DNA of 64,000 bases, from assembly GCA_024231905.1 (NCBI GenBank), contig JAAEQC010000092.1:24726-88725 (forward strand), written 5' to 3'. A program made the position numbers and the translations under genes. Below, piece by piece: positions 50,270-59,621 of this stretch. The notes below the pieces were generated by a model, which did not search any database, was not told where the DNA came from, and saw nothing but the letters and a program-made list of their open reading frames with translations. Position 1 is the stretch's first letter, and each line of letters starts with the position of its first letter. The stretch is from a bacterium (lineage in GTDB: Bacteria > Krumholzibacteriota > Krumholzibacteriia > LZORAL124-64-63).

Positions 50270-51016
50270 GTGAACGAGGGGCGTGTGCTGGTGGTCATTC
50301 CCGCCCGCTGGGCGTCGAGCCGGTTTCCAGGCAAGGCCCTGGCCGACCTGGGGGGCGAACCCCTGGTGGTGCGCGTGGCACGGAACGCGGCCCGCATGTC
50401 CACGGCTGACCGGGTCGTGGTGGCCACCGACGACGAGCGTATCCTCGCGGCGGTGGAGGCGGCCGGCGCCGAGGCCGTCATGACCGGCGCCCACGAGACC
50501 GGCACTGACCGCATCGGCGAGGTGGCGGTGGGGGACGAGGCCGACATCGTGGTGAATCTGCAGGGCGACGAACCGCTGCTCGACCCGTCCGTGGCCGACG
50601 ACCTGGTGGCGGCCCTGCGCGCCGACCCGGCAGCGGACCTGGCCACCTGCGGCCATCCCTTCACCGATACGGCCTCCTGGCAGGACCCGAACTTCGTGAA
50701 GGTCGTCGTCGGACAGGACGGCGGGGCTTTGTACTTTTCGCGCGCACCCATACCCGGTATCTTTCCCGGGTCCGGGGCGGAGGGGCACCTGGCCGCCTTG
50801 CGCCACGTGGGCATCTACGCCTTCCGGCGCCGCGCGCTGCAGAGGTTCCTGACACTGGAACGTACGCCGCTGGAACGCACCGAGGGCTTGGAGCAGTTGC
50901 GCGCTCTCGAACACGGCCTGCGCATCCTGGTGACGACCATCGAGGACGCCCCCGTGGGCGTGGACACGCCGGAGGACCTGGAAGCGGTCCGCCGGCTCTG
51001 GACAGCGCGCGGCTGA
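50270..51016 (+). CDS. kdsB: CMP-Kdo synthetase
   Basis: 248 residues. Activates Kdo with CTP for lipid A-core assembly. VVIPARWASSRFPGKALADL (nucleotide loop, residues 8-27), VVVATDDERI, the QGDEPLLDP motif (about 98) and GIYAFRRRALQRF. GTG 50270 has GGAG upstream. First gene of the Kdo run; pyrG, which makes its CTP, comes next. Confidence 0.96.
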   Translation: MNEGRVLVVIPARWASSRFPGKALADLGGEPLVVRVARNAARMSTADRVVVATDDERILAAVEAAGAEAVMTGAHETGTDRIGEVAVGDEADIVVNLQGDEPLLDPSVADDLVAALRADPAADLATCGHPFTDTASWQDPNFVKVVVGQDGGALYFSRAPIPGIFPGSGAEGHLAALRHVGIYAFRRRALQRFLTLERTPLERTEGLEQLRALEHGLRILVTTIEDAPVGVDTPEDLEAVRRLWTARG

Positions 51017-51041
51017 ACGGTCGCGCCGGGAAAGGAATTCC

Positions 51042-52691
51042 ATGGCCAAGTTCGTGTTCGTCACCGGCGGCGTGGTGTCCGCCTTGGGCAAGGGCATCGC
51101 GGCGGCATCCCTCGGCAACCTGCTCAAGGCGCGGGGATTGAAGGTCATCCTGCAGAAGTTCGATCCCTACCTGAACGTGGATCCGGGCACCATGAGCCCC
51201 TTCCAGCACGGCGAGGTCTTCGTCCTGGACGACGGCGCCGAGTGCGATCTGGACCTGGGCCACTACGAGCGCTTCACCGACACGAACCTTTCCCAGATCA
51301 ACAACCTCACCAGCGGCCGGGTCTACGAGACCATCCTGGCCAATGAGCGCAAGGGCGAGTACCTGGGGCGTACGGTGCAGGTCATTCCCCACGTCACCGA
51401 CGAGATCAAGCGGCGCATCCAGCTGCCGGCCAAGCAGGATTCCGAAATCGACGTGGTCATCACCGAGATCGGCGGCACCGTGGGCGACATCGAGTCCCTG
51501 CCCTTCCTGGAGGCCATCCGCCAGTTCCGTCTGGAGCGGCCCCGGGAGGACACCATCTCCGTGCACCTGACCCTGGTACCGTATATCGCCACCGCCGGCG
51601 AGATCAAGACCAAGCCCACCCAGCACTCGGTGGCCGAATTGCGGAGCATCGGCATCATCGCCGACTTCCTCATCTGCCGGGCCGAGAAGCCCATCGGTGA
51701 CGACGCGCGTCGCAAGATCGCCCTCTTCTGCAACCTGCCCCCGGAACGGGTGCTCGACGGCCAGGACGTGGCCTCCATCTACGAGGTCCCCCTGAATTAC
51801 CACCAGCAGCGCATGGACCAGCTCGTCTGCGACCACTTCGAACTGGAGACGCCGGCGCCGGATCTGGCGTCCTGGGAACGCATGGTGAACGTCATCGTCA
51901 ACCCGCCGGAGAAGGTGCGCATCGCCATCGTCGGCAAGTACGTGGAGTTGAAGGACGCCTACAAGAGCATCACCGAATCGTTCATCCACGCGGGCATCCC
52001 CAACAAGGTGGGCGTCGAACAGGTGTGGGTGGACTCGGAGGATCTGGAAGGAGACGAGGTGGGGGACCGCCGCCTGGCCGAGATGTTCGAGGACTGCCAC
52101 GGCATCCTGGTGCCCGGCGGCTTCGGCGACCGCGGCATCCAGGGCAAGATCAACGCCGTGCGCTGGGCCCGGGAAAACGGCATCCCCTACCTGGGCATCT
52201 GCCTGGGCCTGCAGTGCGCCATGATTGAGATCGGCCGCAGCCTCGCCGGCCTCGAACGGGCGGGCAGCGCCGAGTTCGACGCGGACTCGCCCCACCCGGT
52301 CATCCACCTCATGGAGACCCAGAAGGGCATCAAGAACCTGGGCGGGACCATGCGCCTGGGCGCCTGGCCCTGCCGGATCCAGCCGGGAACCCTGGCCCAC
52401 CGCTGCTACGGCCGGGACGAGATCAGCGAGCGCCACCGGCATCGCTACGAGGTGAACAACGACTACCGCGATGTCTTCACCGAGGCCGGTGTCGTCTTCT
52501 CGGGCACCTCACCGGACGGGCTGCTGATAGAGATCCTGGAGCTGCCGCACCACCCGTTCTTCATCGCCGTCCAGTTCCACCCGGAGCTGAAGTCCCGCCC
52601 CCGCGCGCCGCACCCGATCTTCCGCGATTTCGTGGGCGCGGCGCTGGCCCACCAGGGCTCCGAGCGGGCGACCCAGGAGGCCTCGTCGTGA
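51042..52691 (+). CDS. pyrG: CTP synthase
   Basis: 549 residues, usual length. N-terminal synthetase domain (FVFVTGGVVSALGKGIAAASL), Mg/ATP region FDPYLNVDPGTMSPFQHGEV, and a C-terminal class I glutamine amidotransferase with nucleophile Cys in GICLGLQCAM (about 387) and His-Glu in FHPELKSRP (about 509). Makes CTP from UTP; sits between kdsB and kdsA as in many Gram-negatives. Stop overlaps kdsA (GTGA). Confidence 0.98.
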   Translation: MAKFVFVTGGVVSALGKGIAAASLGNLLKARGLKVILQKFDPYLNVDPGTMSPFQHGEVFVLDDGAECDLDLGHYERFTDTNLSQINNLTSGRVYETILANERKGEYLGRTVQVIPHVTDEIKRRIQLPAKQDSEIDVVITEIGGTVGDIESLPFLEAIRQFRLERPREDTISVHLTLVPYIATAGEIKTKPTQHSVAELRSIGIIADFLICRAEKPIGDDARRKIALFCNLPPERVLDGQDVASIYEVPLNYHQQRMDQLVCDHFELETPAPDLASWERMVNVIVNPPEKVRIAIVGKYVELKDAYKSITESFIHAGIPNKVGVEQVWVDSEDLEGDEVGDRRLAEMFEDCHGILVPGGFGDRGIQGKINAVRWARENGIPYLGICLGLQCAMIEIGRSLAGLERAGSAEFDADSPHPVIHLMETQKGIKNLGGTMRLGAWPCRIQPGTLAHRCYGRDEISERHRHRYEVNNDYRDVFTEAGVVFSGTSPDGLLIEILELPHHPFFIAVQFHPELKSRPRAPHPIFRDFVGAALAHQGSERATQEASS

Positions 52692-53521
52692 CCGCGGCGC
52701 CCGTGCGCGTGGGTGAACACGAGGTCGGCGCGGGACGCCCCCTCTTCGTCATCGCCGGTCCCTGTGTCCTGGAGGACCCGGACGAGATGCTGGCCACGGC
52801 CGACGCCCTGGCCACGGCCTGCGACCGTCTGGGCGTGGGCTACTGTTTCAAGTCCAGCTTCACCAAGGACAACCGCACGAGCACGACCTCCTACCGGGGG
52901 CCGGGCCTGGAGGACGGACTGCGCCTGCTGGAGAGCATCGGCGAGGCGGTCGGCGCCCCGGTGCTGACGGACATCCACCACCCGGAGGAGGCCGATGCCG
53001 TGGGCCAGGTGGCGGAAGTGCTGCAGATCCCGGCCTTCATGTGCCGGCAGACCTCCCTGCTGGAAGCGGCGGGTCGCACGGGCCGCGTGGTGAACGTCAA
53101 GAAGGGCCAGTTCCTGGCGGCGGCGGACATGGCCCACGCCGCGGACAAGGTGGCCGCGGCCGGCGGCGAACGCATCCTCTTCACGGAGCGCGGTTCCTTC
53201 TTCGGCTACCGCGACCTGGTGGTGGACTACCGGTCGTTGAAGATCATGCGCGACCTGGGCTACCCGGTGGTCATGGACGCCACCCACGCGGTCCAGTCCC
53301 CCGGCAGCACGGGCAACACCACCGGGGGCAAGCCCGAGCTGGTGCCGCTGCTGGCGCGCTGCGGCTTGGCCGCCGGCGCCGACGCACTCTTCCTGGAAGT
53401 GCACCCGGAACCCGCGCGGGCCAAGAGCGACGCGGGCAGCCAATTTCCCCTGGACGCATTTCCGGACCTGCTGGCGGGCCTGGTGCGCTGCCGCGAACTC
53501 TACCTGGAGCTGGAATCATGA
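52688..53521 (+). CDS. kdsA: Kdo-8-phosphate synthase
   Basis: 277 residues. Condenses arabinose-5-P with PEP. FVIAGPCVLED (residues 20-30), SSFTKDNRTS (PEP loop), TDIHHPEEAD, MCRQTSLL, and DATHAVQSPG (about 198). GTG 52688 overlaps pyrG, and its stop overlaps kdsC (ATGA). The residue after DATHA is Val, where metal-dependent forms often differ; not decisive. Confidence 0.97.
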   Translation: MTAAPVRVGEHEVGAGRPLFVIAGPCVLEDPDEMLATADALATACDRLGVGYCFKSSFTKDNRTSTTSYRGPGLEDGLRLLESIGEAVGAPVLTDIHHPEEADAVGQVAEVLQIPAFMCRQTSLLEAAGRTGRVVNVKKGQFLAAADMAHAADKVAAAGGERILFTERGSFFGYRDLVVDYRSLKIMRDLGYPVVMDATHAVQSPGSTGNTTGGKPELVPLLARCGLAAGADALFLEVHPEPARAKSDAGSQFPLDAFPDLLAGLVRCRELYLELES

Positions 53522-54177
53522 GCGACCGCCCCTGGCCGCCCCATGGCAACGCTACCTACCGGCGCCAGGTCGAGGACGCCGTGGGCGCCGATCTGGCCAG
53601 CACCCTGGCCGACGTGGAACTCATGATCTTCGACGCTGACGGGGTGCTCACCCCGGGCAACCTGGTCTACGGTCCCAAAGGGGAGGCTCTCAAGGAATTC
53701 CACAGCCACGACGGACTGGGACTGGTCTTGGCGCGGGTTGCCGGCATCAAGCGGGCCGTGCTCACCGGACGCAACAGCCTCATCGTGGGCCGGCGCTGCG
53801 AAGAGCTGCGCTTCGACGCCATCGAGTTGGGCCGCTTCGACAAGGAGGCCGCCCTGGCGGAAATCCTGGCCGCCACCGGTTGCCGGGCCTCGCGAACCCT
53901 CTACATGGGGGACGACCTGATCGACCTGCCGGTCCTGGACCTGGTGGGAGTCCCGGTGGCCGTTCCCGCTGCTCCGGCCGAGGTGCGCGAGCGCTGCGTC
54001 CACGTGACGTCCGCCGCGGGCGGCCAGGGTGCCGTACGCGAGATGACCGACCTGGTGCTCAAGGCCGGCGGCAAGTATGGTCCCGCCCTCCAGCGCCTGG
54101 CGGACAAAGCCTGGCGCCCCACCCCGGAAGAGCTGTCGTCGGGCGAGACCGGCGAGGCCGGAGGAGACGACGCGTGA
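53518..54177 (+). CDS. kdsC: Kdo-8-phosphate phosphatase
   Basis: 219 residues, HAD superfamily. IFDADGVLTPGNL (about 36) has the nucleophile Asp; LTGRNS (about 82) is motif II, GMRDDLIDLPVL-type YMGDDLIDLPVL (about 130) motif IV. Removes phosphate to give Kdo. A C-terminal ~30-residue acidic tail is longer than usual. ATG 53518 overlaps the kdsA stop. Confidence 0.94.
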   Translation: MSDRPWPPHGNATYRRQVEDAVGADLASTLADVELMIFDADGVLTPGNLVYGPKGEALKEFHSHDGLGLVLARVAGIKRAVLTGRNSLIVGRRCEELRFDAIELGRFDKEAALAEILAATGCRASRTLYMGDDLIDLPVLDLVGVPVAVPAAPAEVRERCVHVTSAAGGQGAVREMTDLVLKAGGKYGPALQRLADKAWRPTPEELSSGETGEAGGDDA

Positions 54178-55172
54178 ACGCCCGACCCGACGCCACCGCC
54201 CCCGAGATCATCGCCATGGGCCGGGAAGCCCTGCTCCAGGAGAGCGCCGCCCTGGCGGACCTGGGCGCGGGCCTGGACGAAGCCTTCGTGACGGCGGTGC
54301 GCATGATCCACGACTGCCGGGGCCGCGTGCTGCTGACGGGTCTGGGCAAGTCGGGCATCGTAGCCCGCAAGCTGGCCGCCACCCTGACCAGCACGGGCAC
54401 CCCCAGCCAGTTCATCCACCCGGTGGAAGCGGTCCACGGCGACCTGGGCGTGGTCAGGGACTCGGACCTGATCCTGGCCCTCAGCCGTAGCGGCAACAAC
54501 CGCGAGGTCGTGGCCCTGGTCGCCCGCTGCCGGCAGTTCGGCATGGGCGCCATCGCCTTGACCGGCGCCTCCGGCAGCGAACTGGCCGCGGCAGTGGACC
54601 TGGTGCTGCCGGTCCCTGTGGAACGGGAGGCCTGCCCCCTGAACCTCACGCCCATGACCAGCGCCGTGGCTGCCATGGCCATGGGGGACGCCCTGGCGGT
54701 GGCCCTCATCCGCCTGCGCGGATTCCGCACCGAAGACTTTGCCATGTTCCACCCCAGCGGGGTGCTCGGCCGCAGCCTGCTGGTGAAGGTATCCGAGCTC
54801 ATGCACACGGGCGACGAACTGCCGGTGGTGCACCGGGATCTGACCCTGCGCGAATCCCTGCCCGAGATCGTGGACAAGCGCCTGGGCGGCACCTGCGTGG
54901 TGGACGACGAGGGCAAACTCGCGGGCGTGTGCGTGGACGGCGACGTCAAACGCATTCTCCTGGAACGGGACGACGCCCTGGAACTGCCCATGCACGAAGT
55001 CATGAATCCCCGACCCATGACCATCGAACCGGACCTGCTGGCCATAGCCGCCTTGCGCAAGATGGAGGAGCGGGAACGCGGTCCGGTCACCCTGCTCATC
55101 GTGGCCGGTGCCGACGGCCGGCCGGCGGGACTGCTCCACATCCACGACGTGCTGCGGGCGGGGCTGCTCTAG
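54174..55172 (+). CDS. kdsD: Arabinose-5-phosphate isomerase
   Basis: 332 residues, KpsF/GutQ type. SIS domain with GLGKSGIVARKLAATLTSTG (about 58) and LSRSGNNREV (about 102), then two CBS domains (about 205-332, HTGDELPVVHRDLTL... and MNPRPMTIEPDLLAIAALRKM). Converts ribulose-5-P to arabinose-5-P, feeding kdsA. GTG 54174 overlaps the kdsC stop. Confidence 0.95.
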   Translation: MNARPDATAPEIIAMGREALLQESAALADLGAGLDEAFVTAVRMIHDCRGRVLLTGLGKSGIVARKLAATLTSTGTPSQFIHPVEAVHGDLGVVRDSDLILALSRSGNNREVVALVARCRQFGMGAIALTGASGSELAAAVDLVLPVPVEREACPLNLTPMTSAVAAMAMGDALAVALIRLRGFRTEDFAMFHPSGVLGRSLLVKVSELMHTGDELPVVHRDLTLRESLPEIVDKRLGGTCVVDDEGKLAGVCVDGDVKRILLERDDALELPMHEVMNPRPMTIEPDLLAIAALRKMEERERGPVTLLIVAGADGRPAGLLHIHDVLRAGLL

Positions 55173-55252
55173 GCTCGATCTTTACGCATATAACATCAAA
55201 AGTCGGCGCGCCGTGTGTCGATAATACCTTGCAAACATGATTGTTGTCAGAC

Positions 55253-55269
55253 TGGCACAGACCATGCTT
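55253..55269 (+). promoter_or_regulatory. Sigma-54 (-24/-12) promoter before the lpxL-like gene
   Basis: TGGCAC (55253-55258) with GG at 55254-55255, exactly ten bases, GC at 55266-55267 within ATGCTT. This matches the TGGCAC-N5-TTGCW pattern at all but one of the key positions. It lies in the 163-bp gap before the operon that contains rpoN. A TTGACG (55269-55274) overlaps, so a sigma-70 promoter is also possible. Confidence 0.6.
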
Positions 55270-55335
55270 GACGATGCGCCCCTCCGCTGGCTAATGTGCG
55301 CCTGAGAGGCTGTGGAAACGGAGGACGGAGGCGCC

Positions 55336-56256
55336 ATGTCCGAGGCCGAGGTGCCGCGCTGGCGACGGATCCGCCGGCGCCTCTACTGGTTGTTGCTGTT
55401 GGGCGTGCTCGGACTGGTGGGTCTGCTGCCGGTGCGGGCCGGACGGGCCCTGGGCCGCGGCCTGGCCCGGCTGGCGGTGCGGCTTCGGCCGCGGGAGACG
55501 GCGCGTGCGCGGCGGAATCTGACCCTGGCGTTCCCGGAGGTCGACGAACCGGCTCGCAAGCGACTCCTGGCGGCGTCAGTGGTGCGACTGGGGGAGAACC
55601 TGGCCGACACCCTGGCCGCGCACCGTATCCTGGCCGGCGCCCTGCCCGTGGACGAGGCGGGACCATCGGTGATTGCGGAGATCGCCCGGCTCGCGGAACC
55701 CGGCCGCGGCGTCTTCCTGCTCACCGGCCACCTGGGCTGCTGGGAACTGCTGGGCGGCTGGCTGGCCCGCGAACTGGCGGCCGCGCGCTTGGGCCCACTG
55801 GGGGTCGTCACCGGCACCGTGCGCAATCCGCCGGTGGACCGGTTGCTGCAGGGCCGGCGACGCGCCCTGGGCATGTGTGCCCTGCCGCGGGAAGCTGGAG
55901 CGGCACCCCTGTTGCGGCACCTGGGGGCGGGCCGCGTGGCCGCTGTCCTGCTGGACCAGCGCACCCGGGCGAGCAACCGGGACGTGCCCTTCTTCGGACG
56001 GCCGGCGCCGACGCCGGTGGGGCTGGCGCGGATCGCCCTGCGGCGGCGGATCCCCGTGCTGCCGGTGGCCATAGCCAGGCACCCGGAAGGTCCCGGCCAT
56101 CGGGTGGTGCACTTGCAGCCGCTGGCGGTGGACGGTCGCAGCGAGGACGATTTGCTGGCCGGCTGCAACGCCGCCCTGGAAGAGCTGATCCGGCGGAACC
56201 CAGCCGAGTGGGTGTGGTTCCACAGGCGTTGGGACCATGAAGAGACGGACGACTGA
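55336..56256 (+). CDS. Lipid A biosynthesis acyltransferase (LpxL/HtrB family)
   Basis: 306 residues. An N-terminal membrane anchor (WLLLLGVLGLVGLLPV), then the acyltransferase motif TGHLGCWEL (H-x4-E like, about 142), QGRRRALGM, LDQRTRASNRDVPFFG (about 212) and VWFHRRW at the end. Adds a secondary acyl chain to Kdo-lipid A. ATG 55336 follows GGAGGCGCC. Probable first gene of the lptC-lptB-rpoN run. Confidence 0.88.
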   Translation: MSEAEVPRWRRIRRRLYWLLLLGVLGLVGLLPVRAGRALGRGLARLAVRLRPRETARARRNLTLAFPEVDEPARKRLLAASVVRLGENLADTLAAHRILAGALPVDEAGPSVIAEIARLAEPGRGVFLLTGHLGCWELLGGWLARELAAARLGPLGVVTGTVRNPPVDRLLQGRRRALGMCALPREAGAAPLLRHLGAGRVAAVLLDQRTRASNRDVPFFGRPAPTPVGLARIALRRRIPVLPVAIARHPEGPGHRVVHLQPLAVDGRSEDDLLAGCNAALEELIRRNPAEWVWFHRRWDHEETDD

Positions 56257-56273
56257 CCGACCGAGGTGACCGG

Positions 56274-56822
56274 ATGATGCGTACGATCTGTTTGCTGCTG
56301 CTCATGGCCCTGCTGGCCGGATGCTCCGGGGAAGAAGAGCCGGCGACGTCATCGCGTCCGGCGGGCGTCATACCGGAGCAGCAGTTCTACGACTATGTGC
56401 TCATCGAATCGGACGCCGGCGTCAGGCACTGGGTCCTGGAAAGCGACGAGATGCAGAAGTTCGCCGGCGAGCGGGACGTGCTACTGGTGACGGTCCGCAT
56501 GGAGTTCTACCGGGAGGGCGAGTACTTCTCGACCCTCACCTCCGACAGCGGACGCGCCGACCTCCAATCCAAGAACGTGCACACCTGGGGCAACGTGGTC
56601 GTCCTGACCGAGGACGGCCGCAAGCTCGAGACCGAGGAGCTCTTCTTCGACAACGAGAGCCAGCTCATCACCAACGACGTTTTCGACCGTTTCACCAACG
56701 ACGACGACGACGTGGTCACGGGGATCGGGCTGGAGGCCACGCCGGATCTGGAGTACATTGAGATCAAGCAGGATCCCCGGGGCACGATCCACGACGCCGC
56801 CGGGGAAGGAGGCGGATCTTGA
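56274..56822 (+). CDS. lptC: LPS export protein LptC
   Basis: 182 residues. A lipoprotein-like signal ends LLAGCSG, so the protein may be lipid-anchored rather than TM-anchored as in E. coli. The rest is the LptC beta-jellyroll: [59 protein letters not shown]. It passes LPS from LptB2FG to LptA. No lptA lies between it and lptB. Its stop overlaps the lptB TTG. Confidence 0.88.
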   Translation: MMRTICLLLLMALLAGCSGEEEPATSSRPAGVIPEQQFYDYVLIESDAGVRHWVLESDEMQKFAGERDVLLVTVRMEFYREGEYFSTLTSDSGRADLQSKNVHTWGNVVVLTEDGRKLETEELFFDNESQLITNDVFDRFTNDDDDVVTGIGLEATPDLEYIEIKQDPRGTIHDAAGEGGGS

Positions 56823-57565
56823 GCGCTGGCAACGGCGACGGCAGCCATATCCTGACAGCCACGGGCCTGCGCAAGGTGTACCGCCGGCGGGCCGTGGTCG
56901 ACGGGGTCGACCTGGTGTTGCGGCAGGGCGAGGTGGTCGGATTGCTGGGGCCCAACGGGGCCGGCAAGACCACCTCCTTCTACATGATCGTAGGCTTCAT
57001 CTCGCCGGATGGTGGCCAAGTGGCCATCGACGACCGCGACCTCTCCCGGCTGCCCATGTACAAGAGGGCGCGGTTGGGCATCGGCTACCTGCCCCAGGAA
57101 TCGTCCATCTTCCGCCGGCTCACGGTGGAAGAGAACATCATGGCGATCCTGCAGAGCGTGAAGATGTCGCGGGCCCGGCGCAAGGAGCGCATGGAGGAGC
57201 TGCTGGAACTCATGGGCGTGACCCACATTCGCCGCAACCGGGGTTACGAACTGAGCGGCGGCGAACGACGACGGGTCGAGATCGCGCGAGCTCTGGTCAC
57301 CGAGCCCAAGTTCATGCTCCTGGACGAGCCCTTCGCGGGCATCGATCCCATCGCGGTGGCCGATCTGCAGTCGGTGGTCGGTCAGCTCCGGGAGCAAGGG
57401 CTGGGCGTGCTCATTACCGACCATAACGTGCGGGAGACCCTGCACATCACCGACCGGGCCTACATCCTCTTCGAGGGTAGGATCGAGATGTCGGGCACGG
57501 CCGAGGAAATCGTGGCGTCGGATAAGGCCCGGGCCATCTACCTGGGCGAGAAGTTCCAACTGTAA
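56819..57565 (+). CDS. lptB: LPS export ATPase LptB
   Basis: 248 residues. Walker [15 protein letters not shown] (about 44), Q-loop [14 protein letters not shown], signature [15 protein letters not shown] (about 147), Walker [14 protein letters not shown] (about 163), and the LptB-type NVRETL His-switch region. Start TTG 56819 has GGAGG six bases upstream and overlaps lptC. Followed by rpoN, the classic lptB-rpoN-hpf order. Confidence 0.95.
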   Translation: MSAGNGDGSHILTATGLRKVYRRRAVVDGVDLVLRQGEVVGLLGPNGAGKTTSFYMIVGFISPDGGQVAIDDRDLSRLPMYKRARLGIGYLPQESSIFRRLTVEENIMAILQSVKMSRARRKERMEELLELMGVTHIRRNRGYELSGGERRRVEIARALVTEPKFMLLDEPFAGIDPIAVADLQSVVGQLREQGLGVLITDHNVRETLHITDRAYILFEGRIEMSGTAEEIVASDKARAIYLGEKFQL

Positions 57566-57616
57566 CGGACGGCGCGGACGGACCCGCACTGGGATGATCG
57601 GGAAGGAAGGACGGGC

Positions 57617-59038
57617 ATGGCTCCCAACCTAGGTCTGCGCCAGAGCATGCAGCTGCGCCAGCAGCTGGTCATGACCCAGCGCCTGCAACAGGCCCTCAAA
57701 CTCCTGCAGGTACCCACCCTGGAGCTCGAACAGATCCTGCGCCAGGAATTGCAGGGCAATCCCCTGCTGGAGGAGATCGAGCCCGAGGACGAGATCGAGG
57801 AGGAGACCAAGCAGGACGATGAACTCTCCACCATCGAAGAGACGGAGCGCGAATCCGCCCCCGAAGACGTCGAGCGCGACTGGGGCGACAGCTTCGACGA
57901 GGGTTTCCGCGGCGTGTCCAACGAGCGGGGGTACGACGAGGACGACGACCTGGAACGTCCGCAGAAGTACATCCCATCCGGCCAGGAGGCCCTGGCGGAT
58001 CAGCTCCAGCTGGCGGTTCCCGAGGGTCTGGAGCGCAAGATCGGCGAGTACATCATCGGCTGCCTGAACGGCGACGGCCTGCTCACCTGCCCGGTGAACG
58101 AGATCGCCACCTACCACGAGGTGGAAGAGGAGACGGTGGAGGCCGTGCTGCGCGTGATCCAGGGATTCGACCCCCCCGGCGTGGCGGCCCGCGACATCCA
58201 GGAATGCCTGCTCCTGCAGCTGGGGGCCAAGGGTCTCGAGGACTCGGAAGAAGGCCACATCATCCGCCACCATTTCGAGGCCCTGAAGAACCGTAAGTTC
58301 GCCGACATAGCGCGCGAGATGAAGATCACCGCCAAGGACGTGCAGGACATCGCCCTGCGCATCGGCGAGCTCGATCCGCGGCCGGGCATGGCCGCTTCGG
58401 ACGAGGGCGCCCGGGTCATCGTGCCGGACCTGGAAGTGGTGAAGGTGGACGAGGACTCCGACGAATACGCCGTCTACCTCAACGACTCCAACCTGCCGCG
58501 CCTGCGGGTGAGCCAGGCCTACGAGGGCAAGACCACCCCCAACGACGACGCCGTGAAGTTCATCGACGAGAAGAAGAAGCACGCCGAGTGGGTCATCAAG
58601 ACCATCGAGCAGCGCCGGCGCACCATGATCCGCGTCATGGAGGCCATCGTCGAGGAGCAGCGGGAATTCTTCGAGAAGGGGGCCATCGCCCTGCGGCCCC
58701 TCACTCTGCAGCAGGTGGCCTCGGCCATCGGCATGCACGAGTCCACCGTGTCCCGGGTCACGCGGCAGAAATACGTGCAGACTCCGCGCGGCGTCTTCCC
58801 CTTGAAGTTCTTCTTCAGTGCCGGTCTCGACAGCACCGGCGGCGGCGAAGTTGCGGCCAAGGCCGTGAAGATCATGATCCAGGAGATCATCGGTGGCGAG
58901 GATTCCGGCAAGCCCATGTCGGACAAGAAGATCGTGGACATTCTGCAGGGGCGCGGGCTCAAGATCGCCCGCCGCACCGTAGCCAAGTACCGGGAACAGA
59001 TGGGGATCCTGAGCGCCCGCATGCGCAAGCAGTTCTGA
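57617..59038 (+). CDS. rpoN: RNA polymerase sigma-54 factor
   Basis: 473 residues. Region I is Gln/Leu rich (LRQSMQLRQQLVMTQRLQQAL), then an acidic region II (about 55-125, EEIEPEDEIEEE). Region III holds the core-binding and HTH domain (LTLQQVASAIGMHESTVSRV, about 355) and the RpoN box ARRTVAKYRE (about 455). It directs transcription from -24/-12 promoters and needs an NtrC-type activator; the one encoded in this window (8696/20465) is interrupted. Confidence 0.98.
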   Translation: MAPNLGLRQSMQLRQQLVMTQRLQQALKLLQVPTLELEQILRQELQGNPLLEEIEPEDEIEEETKQDDELSTIEETERESAPEDVERDWGDSFDEGFRGVSNERGYDEDDDLERPQKYIPSGQEALADQLQLAVPEGLERKIGEYIIGCLNGDGLLTCPVNEIATYHEVEEETVEAVLRVIQGFDPPGVAARDIQECLLLQLGAKGLEDSEEGHIIRHHFEALKNRKFADIAREMKITAKDVQDIALRIGELDPRPGMAASDEGARVIVPDLEVVKVDEDSDEYAVYLNDSNLPRLRVSQAYEGKTTPNDDAVKFIDEKKKHAEWVIKTIEQRRRTMIRVMEAIVEEQREFFEKGAIALRPLTLQQVASAIGMHESTVSRVTRQKYVQTPRGVFPLKFFFSAGLDSTGGGEVAAKAVKIMIQEIIGGEDSGKPMSDKKIVDILQGRGLKIARRTVAKYREQMGILSARMRKQF

Positions 59039-59065
59039 TCCCCGGGAACCCATGAAGGAGGCGCC

Positions 59066-59611
59066 ATGGAACTGGAAATCATCACCCGTCATTTCACGCT
59101 CGGCGACGAACAGCGCGACGCTGTGACCGAGGCCCTCGAGAAGGTGGAGCGCTTCAGCCCACGACCCATCCAGTCCCTGCGGCTCACCCTGACCCACGAG
59201 TCCGGCGTCATCAACGGCGACGCGGTGCTGCACCTGAAGAACGCCGACTTCCGGGCCGAGGCCGGCGGTTCCACCGAGCCCCCGCTGGTGGCCGCGGAGA
59301 TAGCCGAGACCCTTCGCAAGCAGCTGGTCAAGTTCAAGGGCAAGGTCAGCGCCCGTCAGCGGGGCGAGGAGGGCGGCCTGGGCCGCGCCATGATCGACGG
59401 CGGCGGCGTCTTCGGTGCGGGCGAGGAGGCGGCCGAAGGTTTCATCCTCAAGGACATGGCCGTGGACGCGGCCAAGTCGGCGTTCGCCGAGGCCGAGTTG
59501 CCGTTCTTCATCTTCCGCAACGTGGACAATTCCCGGCTGAGCGTCATCTACCGGGACAAGGATGGCGAGCTGGGCCACCTGGAATCGCAGGAACCGGAAG
59601 CCGGAGCCTAG
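59066..59611 (+). CDS. hpf: Ribosome hibernation promoting factor, long form
   Basis: 181 residues. N-terminal HPF/YfiA domain (about 1-95, IITRHFTLGDEQRDAVTEAL) and the C-terminal dimerisation domain of long HPF (ILKDMAVDAAKSAFAEAELPFFIFRN...VIYRDKDGELGHLE). The long form pairs 70S ribosomes into 100S dimers. Located after rpoN, as in many bacteria. Confidence 0.94.
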   Translation: MELEIITRHFTLGDEQRDAVTEALEKVERFSPRPIQSLRLTLTHESGVINGDAVLHLKNADFRAEAGGSTEPPLVAAEIAETLRKQLVKFKGKVSARQRGEEGGLGRAMIDGGGVFGAGEEAAEGFILKDMAVDAAKSAFAEAELPFFIFRNVDNSRLSVIYRDKDGELGHLESQEPEAGA

Positions 59612-59621
59612 GAGGCGGGGC

